From Dysidea avara (lineage: Eukaryota; Porifera; Demospongiae; Dictyoceratida; Dysideidae): a DNA stretch of 64,000 nt. How positions within the stretch are numbered: the stretch's first letter is position 1; each line of letters opens with the position of its first letter. The position numbers and the translations under genes were made by a program. Positions 54,401 to 64,000 of the stretch are shown in pieces. The DNA is taken from NCBI RefSeq assembly GCF_963678975.1, contig NC_089274.1, positions 27,343,053-27,407,052 on the forward strand. Reading direction: 5' to 3'. The notes beneath the pieces were generated by a model. That model searched no databases, was not told the DNA's origin, and was given only the letters and a program-made list of their open reading frames with translations.

Positions 54401-57400
54401 AATTGCAAACGGGACGAATTCAATCGCAAAGGCGACGAATTCAATTGCAAAAACCTGTAACTATTTTGTAGTTAATGGAAGAAGAGATTGAGGAGGTGAA
54501 AGATTACGACTCGCTAACTGTTTACTTCAAATGTGCTGGAATGTCAGACTGGCCTCCCTGATAGACCTCTTTGAAATACACGCCTAAATTATTGGAGTGC
54601 ACTAGGGGGGTTGGGTCAAAACCTGTATGACCAGTGTGAAAATCCAGGCAAGCTCGTCCTGCTGTTTAACCTTCTGTTAAGCTTGTAATAATTATTTTTG
54701 TGGGAGCTTTGATGATTCCAGGAAGAAACTGACTGTTCTGCATTGCTTTTTCACCCAACATTTATGCCCTGGCTATAAAGGTATGTACTTTAAACCATAG
54801 TCTAAAATAAGTTAGACACCGCAACCAATGGTAACGAAGCGATTTAGTAACCCCTCAGGTCCTTAGTAGTGCCCTCGCTGTGCTCGGGACATACAGCCCC
54901 AAGCCATCAGGGTTACTAAATTGCTTAGTTCCCTTGATCTTGGTGTCTAACTCAGGGGCGGATCCAAGGGGGGGTCTTTGGGGTCTCCTTCAGGTTGAAC
55001 CTCGAACAGGAAATCTAAGACAGAAAGTGTACGGAGGAAAGCAACAGGTCGCAAAAGATCGATATACCGTAATAGAGCAGTCCCCAACTGTTTGATATAG
55101 CATCACGTGATGATAGCTCACGTGATATGGATAGTTTAAAGTTCAGCAAATGGCGGAAGACACACGTTTACTGTGCGTAGAAGAGCTGGCAGCTGCAAGG
55201 GAGCAATGGCATTTGTAATCACTAATATTGTTGTAAAGGTATGTCTGATTTGTATATTAAGAGTGTTTTACTGCTGGTACTTTTCTTTTGTGGTAATACA
55301 CCTGACTCCGCCTTTGGTCAATATGAGCACGTGACATCACTTGGCTGTTCTTGAGACCTCACCCAGAAGACACAGAATGCCGTTCCCCGCACGAATTACA
55401 AAGTGACACAGGAGTTAGCTACTTCAGTAGTTCTACAACTTGTTCAGGAAGACCAACTTCACTCGCACTTGCACAAGGTTCACTTTTGGTGCCACTTCTG
55501 CGAGGGTGCCGGACAGAAAAGCAAGAAGCCGGTGTGATCAAAAATCTGGTGCGATGAACAAGTGATCCATCATTCGTCATGACTACTGTGTGCCAGGAGG
55601 TTGTGAATGTAGTAAGCTATAAGTCTACAATAGCATAGTATAGCAATAAGCTGCACAAACAGCAGTGTAGGTTTCCAACTAGTTATAGCTAGACACACAC
55701 ATTGTGCTTGTTAAAGTTTGCCTAAGGGCACATTTTATGTATGAATGCTACGTACAGCCGTAGGCCAGATGTACTGAGTTAAATAATTGTGTGGGGGTTA
55801 CCCTCCATACAGCTCAGACCCCCCTCTTGAAAAATCCTGGATCCGCCCCTGTAGCTATTATATAAATATGTATGCCTTGCACAAAGTGCTGTAACTTTCG
55901 AAGCGTCCATCCTATGGCTACGCAATTTACGTCATTCTCCTTGTGTTGTAACAAGGATTAAAATGATAACTAGGGTTTTACCCTAATGCTAAATGGTGAG
56001 GCCAAAACTAACCGTGTAAATAACTTTTCGGGAAGGAAACATGCATACCTTTATAAAATGGTCGATACTCGATGGTGGTTGCTCCTATCACCTTGCAACA
56101 GCTACCACATTTGATTCGCCGTTAAATTTTTTATCAGGCCATATATGACCCACGTGAGTAAACCCACAATCAAAATTAAACATGTAGCAAGAATTTTGAA
56201 ACATGGAGATGCGACTTGTCTTTGTTCATTGCTTCATGCCACTGTAGTTACAATGCTCATTTAACCGTATCCAAGTAGCCCAGTGAACAGACTTTTAATA
56301 GATGTATATTTGTAGGCTGTGAGAATTAAGTTACCCCACCTAGTGTTGCGTGCCCATATCATGTAAACACTCATCCCCAAAAGTTCTTTGCAGGTTTAAT
56401 GGTTAAAACGTACTTGTGTATATGCTGTATTTCAGGTGATAAAGTCATTATCCAGTGTAGCAGAAGGAGATGAAGAAGCTGTTACATCAGAAGAGCAATA
56501 TCCTTTTGGAGATGCTCCAACTGATGAAGAGGTATGTAAGTAGATTATAATAATATGTACACAGACAGAAGTGTAGGAATAGTATAATTATGTGATGTGA
56601 CAGTCGCTGCATAATTTGCACCAATATGTGAACGGCTAAACAAGCCCAGTCATTTTTGCACATTCCTTGAATTCCAGTTTATTGCTTCTCTGTTATAAGG
56701 AGTGGATAGCCAAAGTAGCAAATTTGTACAGTCTGTTCATCATGAACTAACAAATCCATCAAGGTATAGTACTTTCCCTGTACTTCTCCATGTGGACAAA
56801 TAAGGCCATTCCAACAAAGAAATGATAACAGTAAACTTTATTTCTACGTAAATAGGCACCCATAACTCACATATCTTTTTCTGTACGAACTTGAAACATT
56901 TTATGTTACATTCCATGAACAGGTGTATAATTATAAATTTGAGCTTTGTTTCAGTGCATAACGTGCATAATTTTTTTTATGTAGCATGCATACTTTTACC
57001 CAGTATTTTCAATACATCTTTATAGAAAATTTTGAAACAGCTGGTTTTTGCTCAGTCAGTCACATATACTTTTCTTAAAACATATTGGACAACAACAAGT
57101 GCAATGATGCATGTTATAAAAAACATTGTTGTGCAAATATATTCAGTGAAGTGATGTACCTTTGCTCAGTGAACAAGTCTGAAATTGACTTGACCGCTAT
57201 ACCATCTTGTTCACCTGTTCATGATCAGTTTGAATATCTTTTTCAAGCTTGTATCCTAAAGGGTATGCATGTGATATGTTTGAAGCAATAAAGATGTAAA
57301 CATTGTTGTCCTCATTCCTTCCCTTCATATTTGTACACATGAGTAATTGCAGGGCTAAAAGTAAATCTTTGTGAAATTTCCAAGTCATAATGGACACTTT

Positions 57401-59625
57401 GAGCCAATTCTACTCATGTACATGTAAGTTATGGCCGTGAATTTAAGCATCTGTAGTTTATTCTTGACACAAATCATTATATTATTTGATTAAACTACTC
57501 ACTATTATAGGCAACCTTTGGGATGCTATTAGTATTACTGAGGCAATAAAAAGAAATTTGGAAATTGTCAACTTACTCATAGTGTCCAAGCTATTGTGAC
57601 CTTACTGATCTCATTCTAACACATGACATGATTATGTGGTTGCTGACTCATTGTCATAAGACAAGCCATACAATTGATTATGAATACGCTATTGGTTAAT
57701 GTTACCAGACATCACTCCTTCCACTGTTTGCTGAAGCAAGAAAAAATAGACCAGTAACGTGATTATATCATGGGCTATGTACTGCGGATATTGTGATGTC
57801 ACTCAGCAATTAATTTTCTTGGTTGTTACATTGATCCTTGCTGTACTAGGCCAAACATGTTGCTATGTGATCCAAGCATTCTGAAATGTAACCATCACTA
57901 TCCACGCTACATGACTCCTTTCCTTTACAAGGCTCTTGTGGTGTTTTTATTACATGACTTTATTGTGTAAATATTCATATGTACTGAAAACACACAATTT
58001 TTGGAGATACATAAAATTTGCAGATTTGTCACATGATTGCATAGCTGTCTGGGAAATGTTCATACTTTATATACTCTGTGCTACATAATAGTAAACCAGT
58101 AGAGAAATGAGTGATCCTTGGATATAAACTGTGAAATTGTTCACCTACAAAAAAATGCAGATCAAAAATTTGTACCTATGTGTATGTGGTAATATGTACT
58201 TATGTTCTCTTCTTTCTTACCTTACAGGCTGTTGCTACATGTTTGTTGGCACTGAAAACACTGGGGTCTGGATGTGCACCAGCTTTCAAGAGTTACCTGC
58301 AGCATGTATGTGTGTTTGTTTAGCATTTATCTGTATCATAAGGATGTATGTAAGCAGACGAGAATTTTTTTTTAATGCCAAGGAGATTGTTGGTAAGAAT
58401 TTGTGTATAGGTAAAGTGATACATCAGTTATTATCTGGTTGCGATCATTCTGATGTGTCTTTTTATCCAATTTCTAATAGGGACCACAAAGGAGTAGGCG
58501 TGGCCCATGCAATAACATCACCCAAAAAAAACAGCCTCAATTTTCCCAAATGATGATGAGGCAGTATTGGTTAGGTAAAACTAAGCCCAAACAAGCTTTC
58601 AGATCGACTCAAAATGCTTTCCACAAGTTGCTACGGAATTAAATTTTTTTTATTCAACGGAATTTTCTACTGTCTGCCGAACTGACTGCCTGATGCCTTC
58701 AGACAAGTGTAACTTGATAATGGCTAAGGCTATGGGCTTGATTTTTTCACTGTTCGACGTTGTTTCAGCCCAAGAGGTGCCTTTTGGCATACCGCAGTAC
58801 GTACAATACATTCTTCATGGACTTACCAGTGTCCTCCTTTGTGTCCCATTCATCTTTGTTGACAGTGAAAAGTGTCGATTTGGTGGTAGCATGTGATGGC
58901 TTCCCTTCATAACAAAAATCGTCTGTATTTTTCATAGTGGCTACTTCGATTGCAGAGGTGTTTTTAAAACAGTTTTTGATTCGTACTGCTGTGTAACGGG
59001 TTGAACATAGCCAGCAACAAAGCATAATGGATACTTCACTTTTCAAACGATAATAACTGGGACGCATGGCACCAACCCTTTTTTTTTGGTATGCGTGGGT
59101 TGCAGAGATGCAGCTTGTTTCAGTACTTTTTACCGATGTGCTATGGTCCCTACTCTAGTTGAAAATTCCAAATTTTTTGAAATACTTATAATTATCAGTG
59201 TATTGTGTGTGTAATTATTTGATTAGATAGCTGAAGATTTTGGCAATATACATAACTTTCAGTAGTTTTTATCTTTGTTTACTTTGTAAACATAGATTTT
59301 TTTTATACCAGGCGTTAAATCTGAATCAAGCCAAGTTCTCAGAAATCAGTTCCAAGTTGGAAACATCATTTAAGGTATACTGTCTTCTGATGTAATGAAT
59401 GTGTCGTCAAACACAAAAACACACATGATGTACACACATACATATGCACACGTGCATGCAGACAGGCAAACACACTCTCACACACACGCACACACACACA
59501 CATATGCACACATATGCACACACACACACAGACACACACACACAGACACACACACACAGACACACACAGAGACACACACAGAGACACACACACAGACACA
59601 CACACATATGCACACACACACATAT

Positions 59626-59712
<87 letters not shown>

Positions 59713-60568
59713 CACGCACAATCTGTGTACAACTCACAAAGGCATAGACAGGGTAGGCACACTTTGTCTGGTTTCATAAAGCCAAACAGTGACATAGCTG
59801 TTCAGACAAGCAGTAAAGATTGTTGAACTTGCTGAATCTGTTCTTATCAGAAATGTTAGAATTCCTCATTGTGTGTTTATATCAAATATTCATATCTGAG
59901 GTCATACAAACATACATAAGGTAATTGTAATATTTGGGAACACTCAGCTTAAATAAAGCAGCCACAGTATGTTGATTCTAATAGAGCAGTCATGTATGCA
60001 TCACCCCTTTCACAGATTTAATAGGCATGGAATTTTGTTGTGAAATGGTAATTGTGAAGGTCAGTCTTTGTAAAAGTACATGACAACTTACATTACTGTA
60101 TTTATGTCTACACTGTATGTGTGTAGTATGATATTATTTATTATTGTTTCATGTAGCTTGATGTACAGTCACTGATTCTCACAAGTAATATACTATATTA
60201 TATATAATGTTATGTCTACATGTGCTTCATAAGGTAGATGACACATTTTGTGGTTTGGAAGCTTGATTGCTTGTTTATGTTTCAATAAAATATATGAGAA
60301 CAAGTGTACATATGTTGCTTCAGGCAACTAGCTGTTAATGTGTTATTTGGTGAATGACTGTTGACGAAGTTTGTTAAAACAGACATAAAAATATGCACAA
60401 AACTATCTTCTGTTCTGTCATGTGTGCAGTATATAAGTGCCTTGTTGGGTAGGTACCTGTGGTGTTATGCATATAGATACGGTGTATACAAGTGCTTGTT
60501 ATGGTGAATTCATTTATTTTATATTTTAGTTGATGAAATCAAAGATCCAGTTGTGTCATATCCCACTG
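51444..60568 (+). CDS. UNC13/BAIAP3-like protein, copy 2 (exons 1-7, partial)
   Basis: Exons 51444-51649, 52546-52636, 56436-56531, 58228-58305, 59312-59374, 60157-60184, 60530-60568. Each matches copy 1 in order, phase and nearly in length. Exon 3 agrees in about 29 of 33 residues (VIKSLSS, EEQYPFGDAPTDEE), exon 4 in about 22 of 26 (ATCLLALKTLGSGC), and exon 7 in all but two of DEIKDPDVSYPTG and its first residue. Exon 1 is less similar (IFTKFKDA, SKLKQASS). The exon equivalent to copy 1 exon 8 was not found before the window end, so the gene is either longer-introned than copy 1, diverged, or a partial duplicate. All seven exons are free of stops and splice signals are intact. Confidence 0.85.
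52988..53190. mobile_element. Palindromic MITE
   Basis: GAAACACAGGGTTCTATGGA and its near complement TCCGTAGAACCCTGTGTTTT bracket a core with CTCACTTCGCTTGTGCG. A structurally similar element (core CTCGCTGTGCTCGGG) is at 54795-54950. In intron 2 of copy 2. Confidence 0.65.
53740..54457. mobile_element. Foldback element with arms of 18-bp tandem repeats
   Basis: 718 bp with TA on each side; terminus CAGGTTTTTGCAATTGAATT. Left arm: about ten tandem units of the type GCAATTGAATTCGTCGST plus two variable bases. Right arm: about ten units in reverse orientation. Each unit contains overlapping CAATTG and GAATTC hexamers. The unit length divisible by three keeps several frames open (NSIAKAT, LQLNSS). 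The middle (53960-54270) is unique sequence. Confidence 0.88.
54953..55851. mobile_element. hAT-like non-autonomous element, about 0.9 kb
   Basis: Ends CAGGGGCGGATCCAAGG and (complement) CAGGGGCGGATCCAGGA. No matching 8-bp flank found. The interior has no intact transposase; an open frame at 55351-55557 is not recognisable. In intron 2 of copy 2. Confidence 0.7.
56620..57065. repeat. R2 relative
   Basis: Shares with 63000-63400 the order AACAAATCCATCAAG, TACTTTCCCTGTAC, GGCCATTCCAACAAAGAAAT, CTTTATTTCTAC and GCTTTGTTTCAGTGCATA. Ends in GCTCAGTCAGTCACATAT. Confidence 0.65.
58470..59165 (-). repeat. Relative of composite element R3
   Basis: Matches 24740-25560 in reverse and 25690-26200 in the same direction: TAGGTAAAACTAAGCCCAAA, CAAGCTTTCAGAT, CTTACCAGTGTCCTCCTTTG. 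The minus-strand frame CSTRYTAVRIKNCFKNTSA parallels the one at 24825. In intron 4 of copy 2. Confidence 0.65.
59417..59715. repeat. (CA)n / (CACAGA) microsatellite
   Basis: CA-rich tract with CACAGA and ATATGCACA interruptions, pure CA at about 59630-59708. Intron 5 of copy 2. Frames through it are artefacts. Confidence 0.97.
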
Positions 60569-60728
60569 GTATGTGTATTAATATTGTATTGGTTGTATTG
60601 CTGATCTAGTCTAGATAATTAAACAATATTTGGTGATTAATTGAACTTGACTTTGATACAATAAAAGCAATTCTTTGGAGAGACATGACTTACCCTAATA
60701 AAACAATCACCAACCAAGTGACTGTTCT

Positions 60729-61322
60729 ATTAACCCTTAAATGAGCATGAAACTTTAGGGGAATGTGTGTTTACACATTTCACGCTTACATGGCGACATT
60801 TGGTGGGGTAGCTCAACTCCTTTAGCCTAAAACTACATATTGATCAAACGTCTATTCACTGGACTACTTGGGGAAGGTTAAATAAACACTGTAACAGTGG
60901 ACACTTACTTGTTATGAAACAAAAAGCAATGGCATTATTAGTGTTATCCATCAACCAAGCTTCTCCCCACATGTTTAATTTTAATTGTTGGTTTAATCAT
61001 GTGAGCTTTGCATGGTCTAATACGAAATTTAAGCAAACTTTTTGGAAGTCAAATGGAACAACCACCATCAAGTTATGGATCATTTATAAAAGTATGCAAA
61101 GGTTTTGCATGTTTATTTAATGAAAAGTTGATTACATGGCGTGTTCTGGCATCATGCTTTAGCACAAAGGGGAAAACCGTAGGTATCATCGTAACGCTTT
61201 TTACATTACGAGTAGAATGAAGTAAATTGCATAGCCATAGGAGGTATGCTTTGAAATTAATAGCACTTTGTTGAAAGCCATGTGTACATATTTGCCTATA
61301 CTTATGTGCGTTTAAGGGTTAA
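60729..61322. mobile_element. TIR element, AACCCTTAAA termini
   Basis: Begins AACCCTTAAATGAGCATG and ends with the complement of AACCCTTAAACGCACATAAG; the inner parts of the two ends are only loosely complementary. No transposase. Confidence 0.55.
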
Positions 61323-61404
61323 AATATCTTTTGGTTAATATTTAAAGAAATTACCACAGGAAATAATAATTGGTGAAAAAGAAATTTTAAAATGATAAAA
61401 TCCA

Positions 61405-61590
61405 TTCAAAAACAGTCAAGCTGTAAAAAAAAGAGTGCGGCCCTCAAAGCCTGGGTGAAAAAAGTTGTGAAATCAAAGGTGGCGGCCAAGAAATGGCTGG
61501 AATGATGTTAATGCTAAAAGAATTTAATAATGCACTTTGAGAGCCGCACTCCTTTTTTTACAGCTTGGCTGTTGTTGAGTGGATTTCACT
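61405..61590. mobile_element. Short palindromic MITE
   Basis: AGCTGTAAAAAAAAGAGTGC with GGCCCTCAAAG, opposed by CTTTGAGAGCCGCACTCC followed by a T-run and ACAGCTTGGCTG. Confidence 0.65.
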
Positions 61591-62017
61591 TCTTTTTGTA
61601 TTTTCAAAAACCAAATCCTGCACCTTTTAACTGGGATATGATTTCCAGGCTGTTGTATCACACATTTTGCTAGCATATAGCACTTATTATGATGATTATG
61701 ATGATGATGATTGACATATTAGTCTACTCGCAAACCGCCTGGAGGCGAAACTAAGTTAATACTACTAATATACCACTGATCAATACAAAAATGGCTCTGA
61801 TTTGATGAAATAGCTACTAGATTGAGCCTCAAAGTGTTGCAACAATAGTATGGTGCTAATGCTCTAATAGAGCGCACGTTTTTGCTTTTGCTGAAATCAT
61901 CTAATAGAACACACATAGAATATTCTAGAACGATCTAGATTTTCTAATGTCAGTTTTACTTATTGAGCTAGAATTTTCATTTATAAGGTAGAAATTAAGT
62001 GAAGTGATCAGCTGAGA

Positions 62018-62110
62018 TAGCAGTGGTTCAGTGGTTAAGGAAGCAGGCGTTAGGTATGGAGGTCCTTGGTTCAAACTCTGGTCATGATGAGTGCATTTTT
62101 AAAGACATTT
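62018..62110 (+). mobile_element. tRNA-derived SINE-like sequence
   Basis: TAGCAGTGGTTCAGTGGTTA resembles a Pol III A box region and GGTTCAAACTC about 45 nt later a B box. T-rich sequence follows. It does not fold as a clean tRNA by eye (no matching acceptor stem), so a SINE or tRNA relic is more likely than a functional tRNA. Confidence 0.45.
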
Positions 62111-63397
62111 TTTATGCACCTTTTTTTGCCCCCCAGTGACTGCTCTATTAGAGTATCTCGATTCCGCAATTTACACTTGTTCGGTTTTTGCTTTATAACT
62201 TTGTAGCTGTAAATCTGTTGCTGTTCTAACCACCAAAAGGCACTCCTACAATGATCAGCCTATGTACACACAAATTTTCAAGTTATTCCTCTACTTGGTT
62301 TACCCTGTAGCCATGACAAAAGTTTCATCTTTTTTTTTAACGTGAATAAATGTTCATAACTCCTTGGATATTTGTCAGATTCATAGCAAACTTGGTACAT
62401 GAGTGTATCTTTATACGCTCTTTACTTGTGCCAAATATCGATACAATGGAGGTACAAGTTTGTGTTTTATAGCAATTTTTGCAAAGTATGCGAAAAGAAA
62501 TTGAAGCCCCCCCCCCGTAGCCCCCTATGGCAAAGAAAAAAAAACGAAGAAATTAAAACAAAACTTTGGCCACTCATATCTCAGAAACAGCTAGGGAGAT
62601 TTCCTTCAAATTTCGTATGTGGCGTGGCCTACCTGGCGGGCACCTCTGTAGTGAAACTAGTTTCAATCGGATAAGGGATCATGGAGGTACAAAGTTGTGA
62701 AAACTGCTTTTTCTTCCTGTAAATATACTCACGGTGTGGTGCGCCAGCTTCTTGAGCCACATGACACACTACCGTGTGTCTTGATATAACAAACACTTCT
62801 CCAGACAGTGATAATGGTACATACACATGAATGTGCATGAAATGCTGTAACTATGTAGTTTCCAACACAATTTTGTCTTTAGTTATAAACTGATTCCTGT
62901 ACATTTACAATTATAGTTCTGAAGTGGTTGAGGGTATACCAGTGGTATAGTTATCAAGTAACAATATGTATGTGACCAGCTGAGCAGAAACTGGCCTTAT
63001 TTCATACAATTTTTAAAGTCCATTTTATGTCTTCTCTGTTATCTATTCAAATTATGGCACTATAAAGTTGGAACAGCAATAAATTTGATTTGTATAGCAG
63101 CAATGTTCACAGCTACTTAATTAATCAATCATAACTCACGAATGAAAATAGCTACAAAGACTGGACTGACTATGGACTGGCAAATCCATCAAGTTGTAGT
63201 GCTTTCCCTGTACTCCTCTGTGTGGACAAAGAAAAAAGCCATTCCAACAAAGAAATTATGATCGGAGACTTTATTTCTACCCCATTGTAATTAGTACCGT
63301 GCCTTTTTGCTGTACAAACATAGATTTTCTTACTTTCTATTAACAGGAGAATCCGATGGTGTATAGGTTTCATTGATTTGTGCTTTGTTTGTTTCAG

Positions 63398-63988
63398 TGC
63401 ATACCAAAATGTGACTGGATTTTGGAAAATCATCCTTATGGGCACATTGATGATTCAGTGAAAACATATTTTAATAATTTAAAACATTGTTACTTACCAG
63501 CCTTGGCAGCTACACGTTTGGATTTTTCACCAAAGATGGAGCAATTCACAGCCTTAACAGCACTTGGTGGCCAAGGTAATCCTTGTAGAGTTTCCCTCCA
63601 TTTTAGATAGGTTTTTCACCAGTGTTGCTGTATCACGAGTCCTCAAAAAGGGTTAGAGGGTGGGGGTGGGCAAGAGATAGACCACAAAATGGATGAGGAT
63701 GGTAATTGAAGGTACCAGATCACAAAACAACCTGTCAGAGGCAGGAAATAGACTGAAATCTCACAAAACAGACATACCGCAGAGTTGAGTTGTTAAGCGC
63801 ATGTATCTATTAAGTGCATATTATATGTTAAGCGCGTACACATTTCTTGTAATTAACATGGATGATAAACACACATGGCCAAATGCAACGATTAAGCTAC
63901 ACACAGCAAGAAATGGCAAGAAAGGCTGGAAGTCCTGAAAAAATTATGTCTCCACAAGTACTAATGTCTTCCTTGAGATCTCCCTTTG
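63398..63988 (+). CDS. Two putative exons of unknown gene (possibly copy 2)
   Basis: Exon A 63398-63575 (59 codons, phase 0 in, phase 1 out) reads CIPKCDWILENHPYGHIDDS through KMEQFTALTALGG. Exon B 63911-63988 (phase 1 in) reads EMARKAGSPEKIM through LRSPF and ends at a GTATGT donor. The two phases fit. Neither resembles any exon of copy 1, and exon A cannot follow copy 2 exon 7 directly (phase 1 would hit a stop). They may belong to a further gene or to copy-2-specific sequence. The exon A acceptor lies at the edge of an R2 repeat. Confidence 0.4.
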
Positions 63989-64000
63989 GTATGTATGCAG

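Noticed and set aside
53664..54491. NSIAKAT / LQLNSS repeat proteins
   Set aside because: Frames kept open by the 18-bp unit of the foldback element, present on both strands and several frames.
59366..59826. Open frames across the CA tract
   Set aside because: Microsatellite translation, intronic in copy 2.
62018..62110. Functional tRNA gene
   Set aside because: A- and B-box-like sequences are present but no convincing acceptor or anticodon stem was found.

Overview
The window is AT-rich, repeat-dense animal DNA. Genes have many short exons with GT-AG introns, and the introns carry most of the sequence and most of the mobile elements. Gene content (BRX1, a CARD protein, UNC13/BAIAP3-like proteins) is metazoan. 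The helical plus alpha/beta modules in the 8565-12729 gene and several repeat types resemble what I remember from demosponge genomes, so my inference is an early-branching metazoan, most likely a demosponge. No bacterial genes or operons are present.

Layout. (1) 370-7931, plus strand: the last seven exons of the ribosome-biogenesis factor BRX1, split by a repeat-filled intron of about 6.4 kb. (2) 8565-12729, minus strand, convergent with BRX1: a seven-exon gene for a 1284-residue multidomain protein (helical modules, PH domain, second PH/PTB-like domain, DUF900-type alpha/beta-hydrolase fold without its catalytic residues). (3) 12985-14564, minus strand: a CARD-domain first exon and a possible zinc-binding terminal exon, separated by LINE debris. 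(4) 14746-51219, plus strand: a 36-exon UNC13/BAIAP3-like gene (C2-MUN-C2, 1244 residues, all splice phases consistent) that starts only 181 bp head-to-head from the CARD exon. (5) 44667-48393: a hAT transposon with an uninterrupted two-exon transposase, nested in intron 32 of that gene. (6) From 51444: a tandem paralogue of the UNC13-like gene starting 224 bp after the stop codon of the first; its first seven exons are clear, and two further exons near the right edge (63398-63988) are of uncertain membership.

Functional reading (inference): UNC13/BAIAP3/Munc13-4 proteins prime vesicles for exocytosis. Two tandem copies next to a CARD gene and a PH-containing adaptor-like gene suggest an innate-immune or secretory neighbourhood, but only the shared CARD/UNC13 promoter interval gives a physical link. 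The rest of the sequence is mostly foldback and MITE-type elements (hAT, PIF/Harbinger, TA-target types), microsatellites and a dispersed short motif (core CTCTATTAGAG) found at least 18 times.
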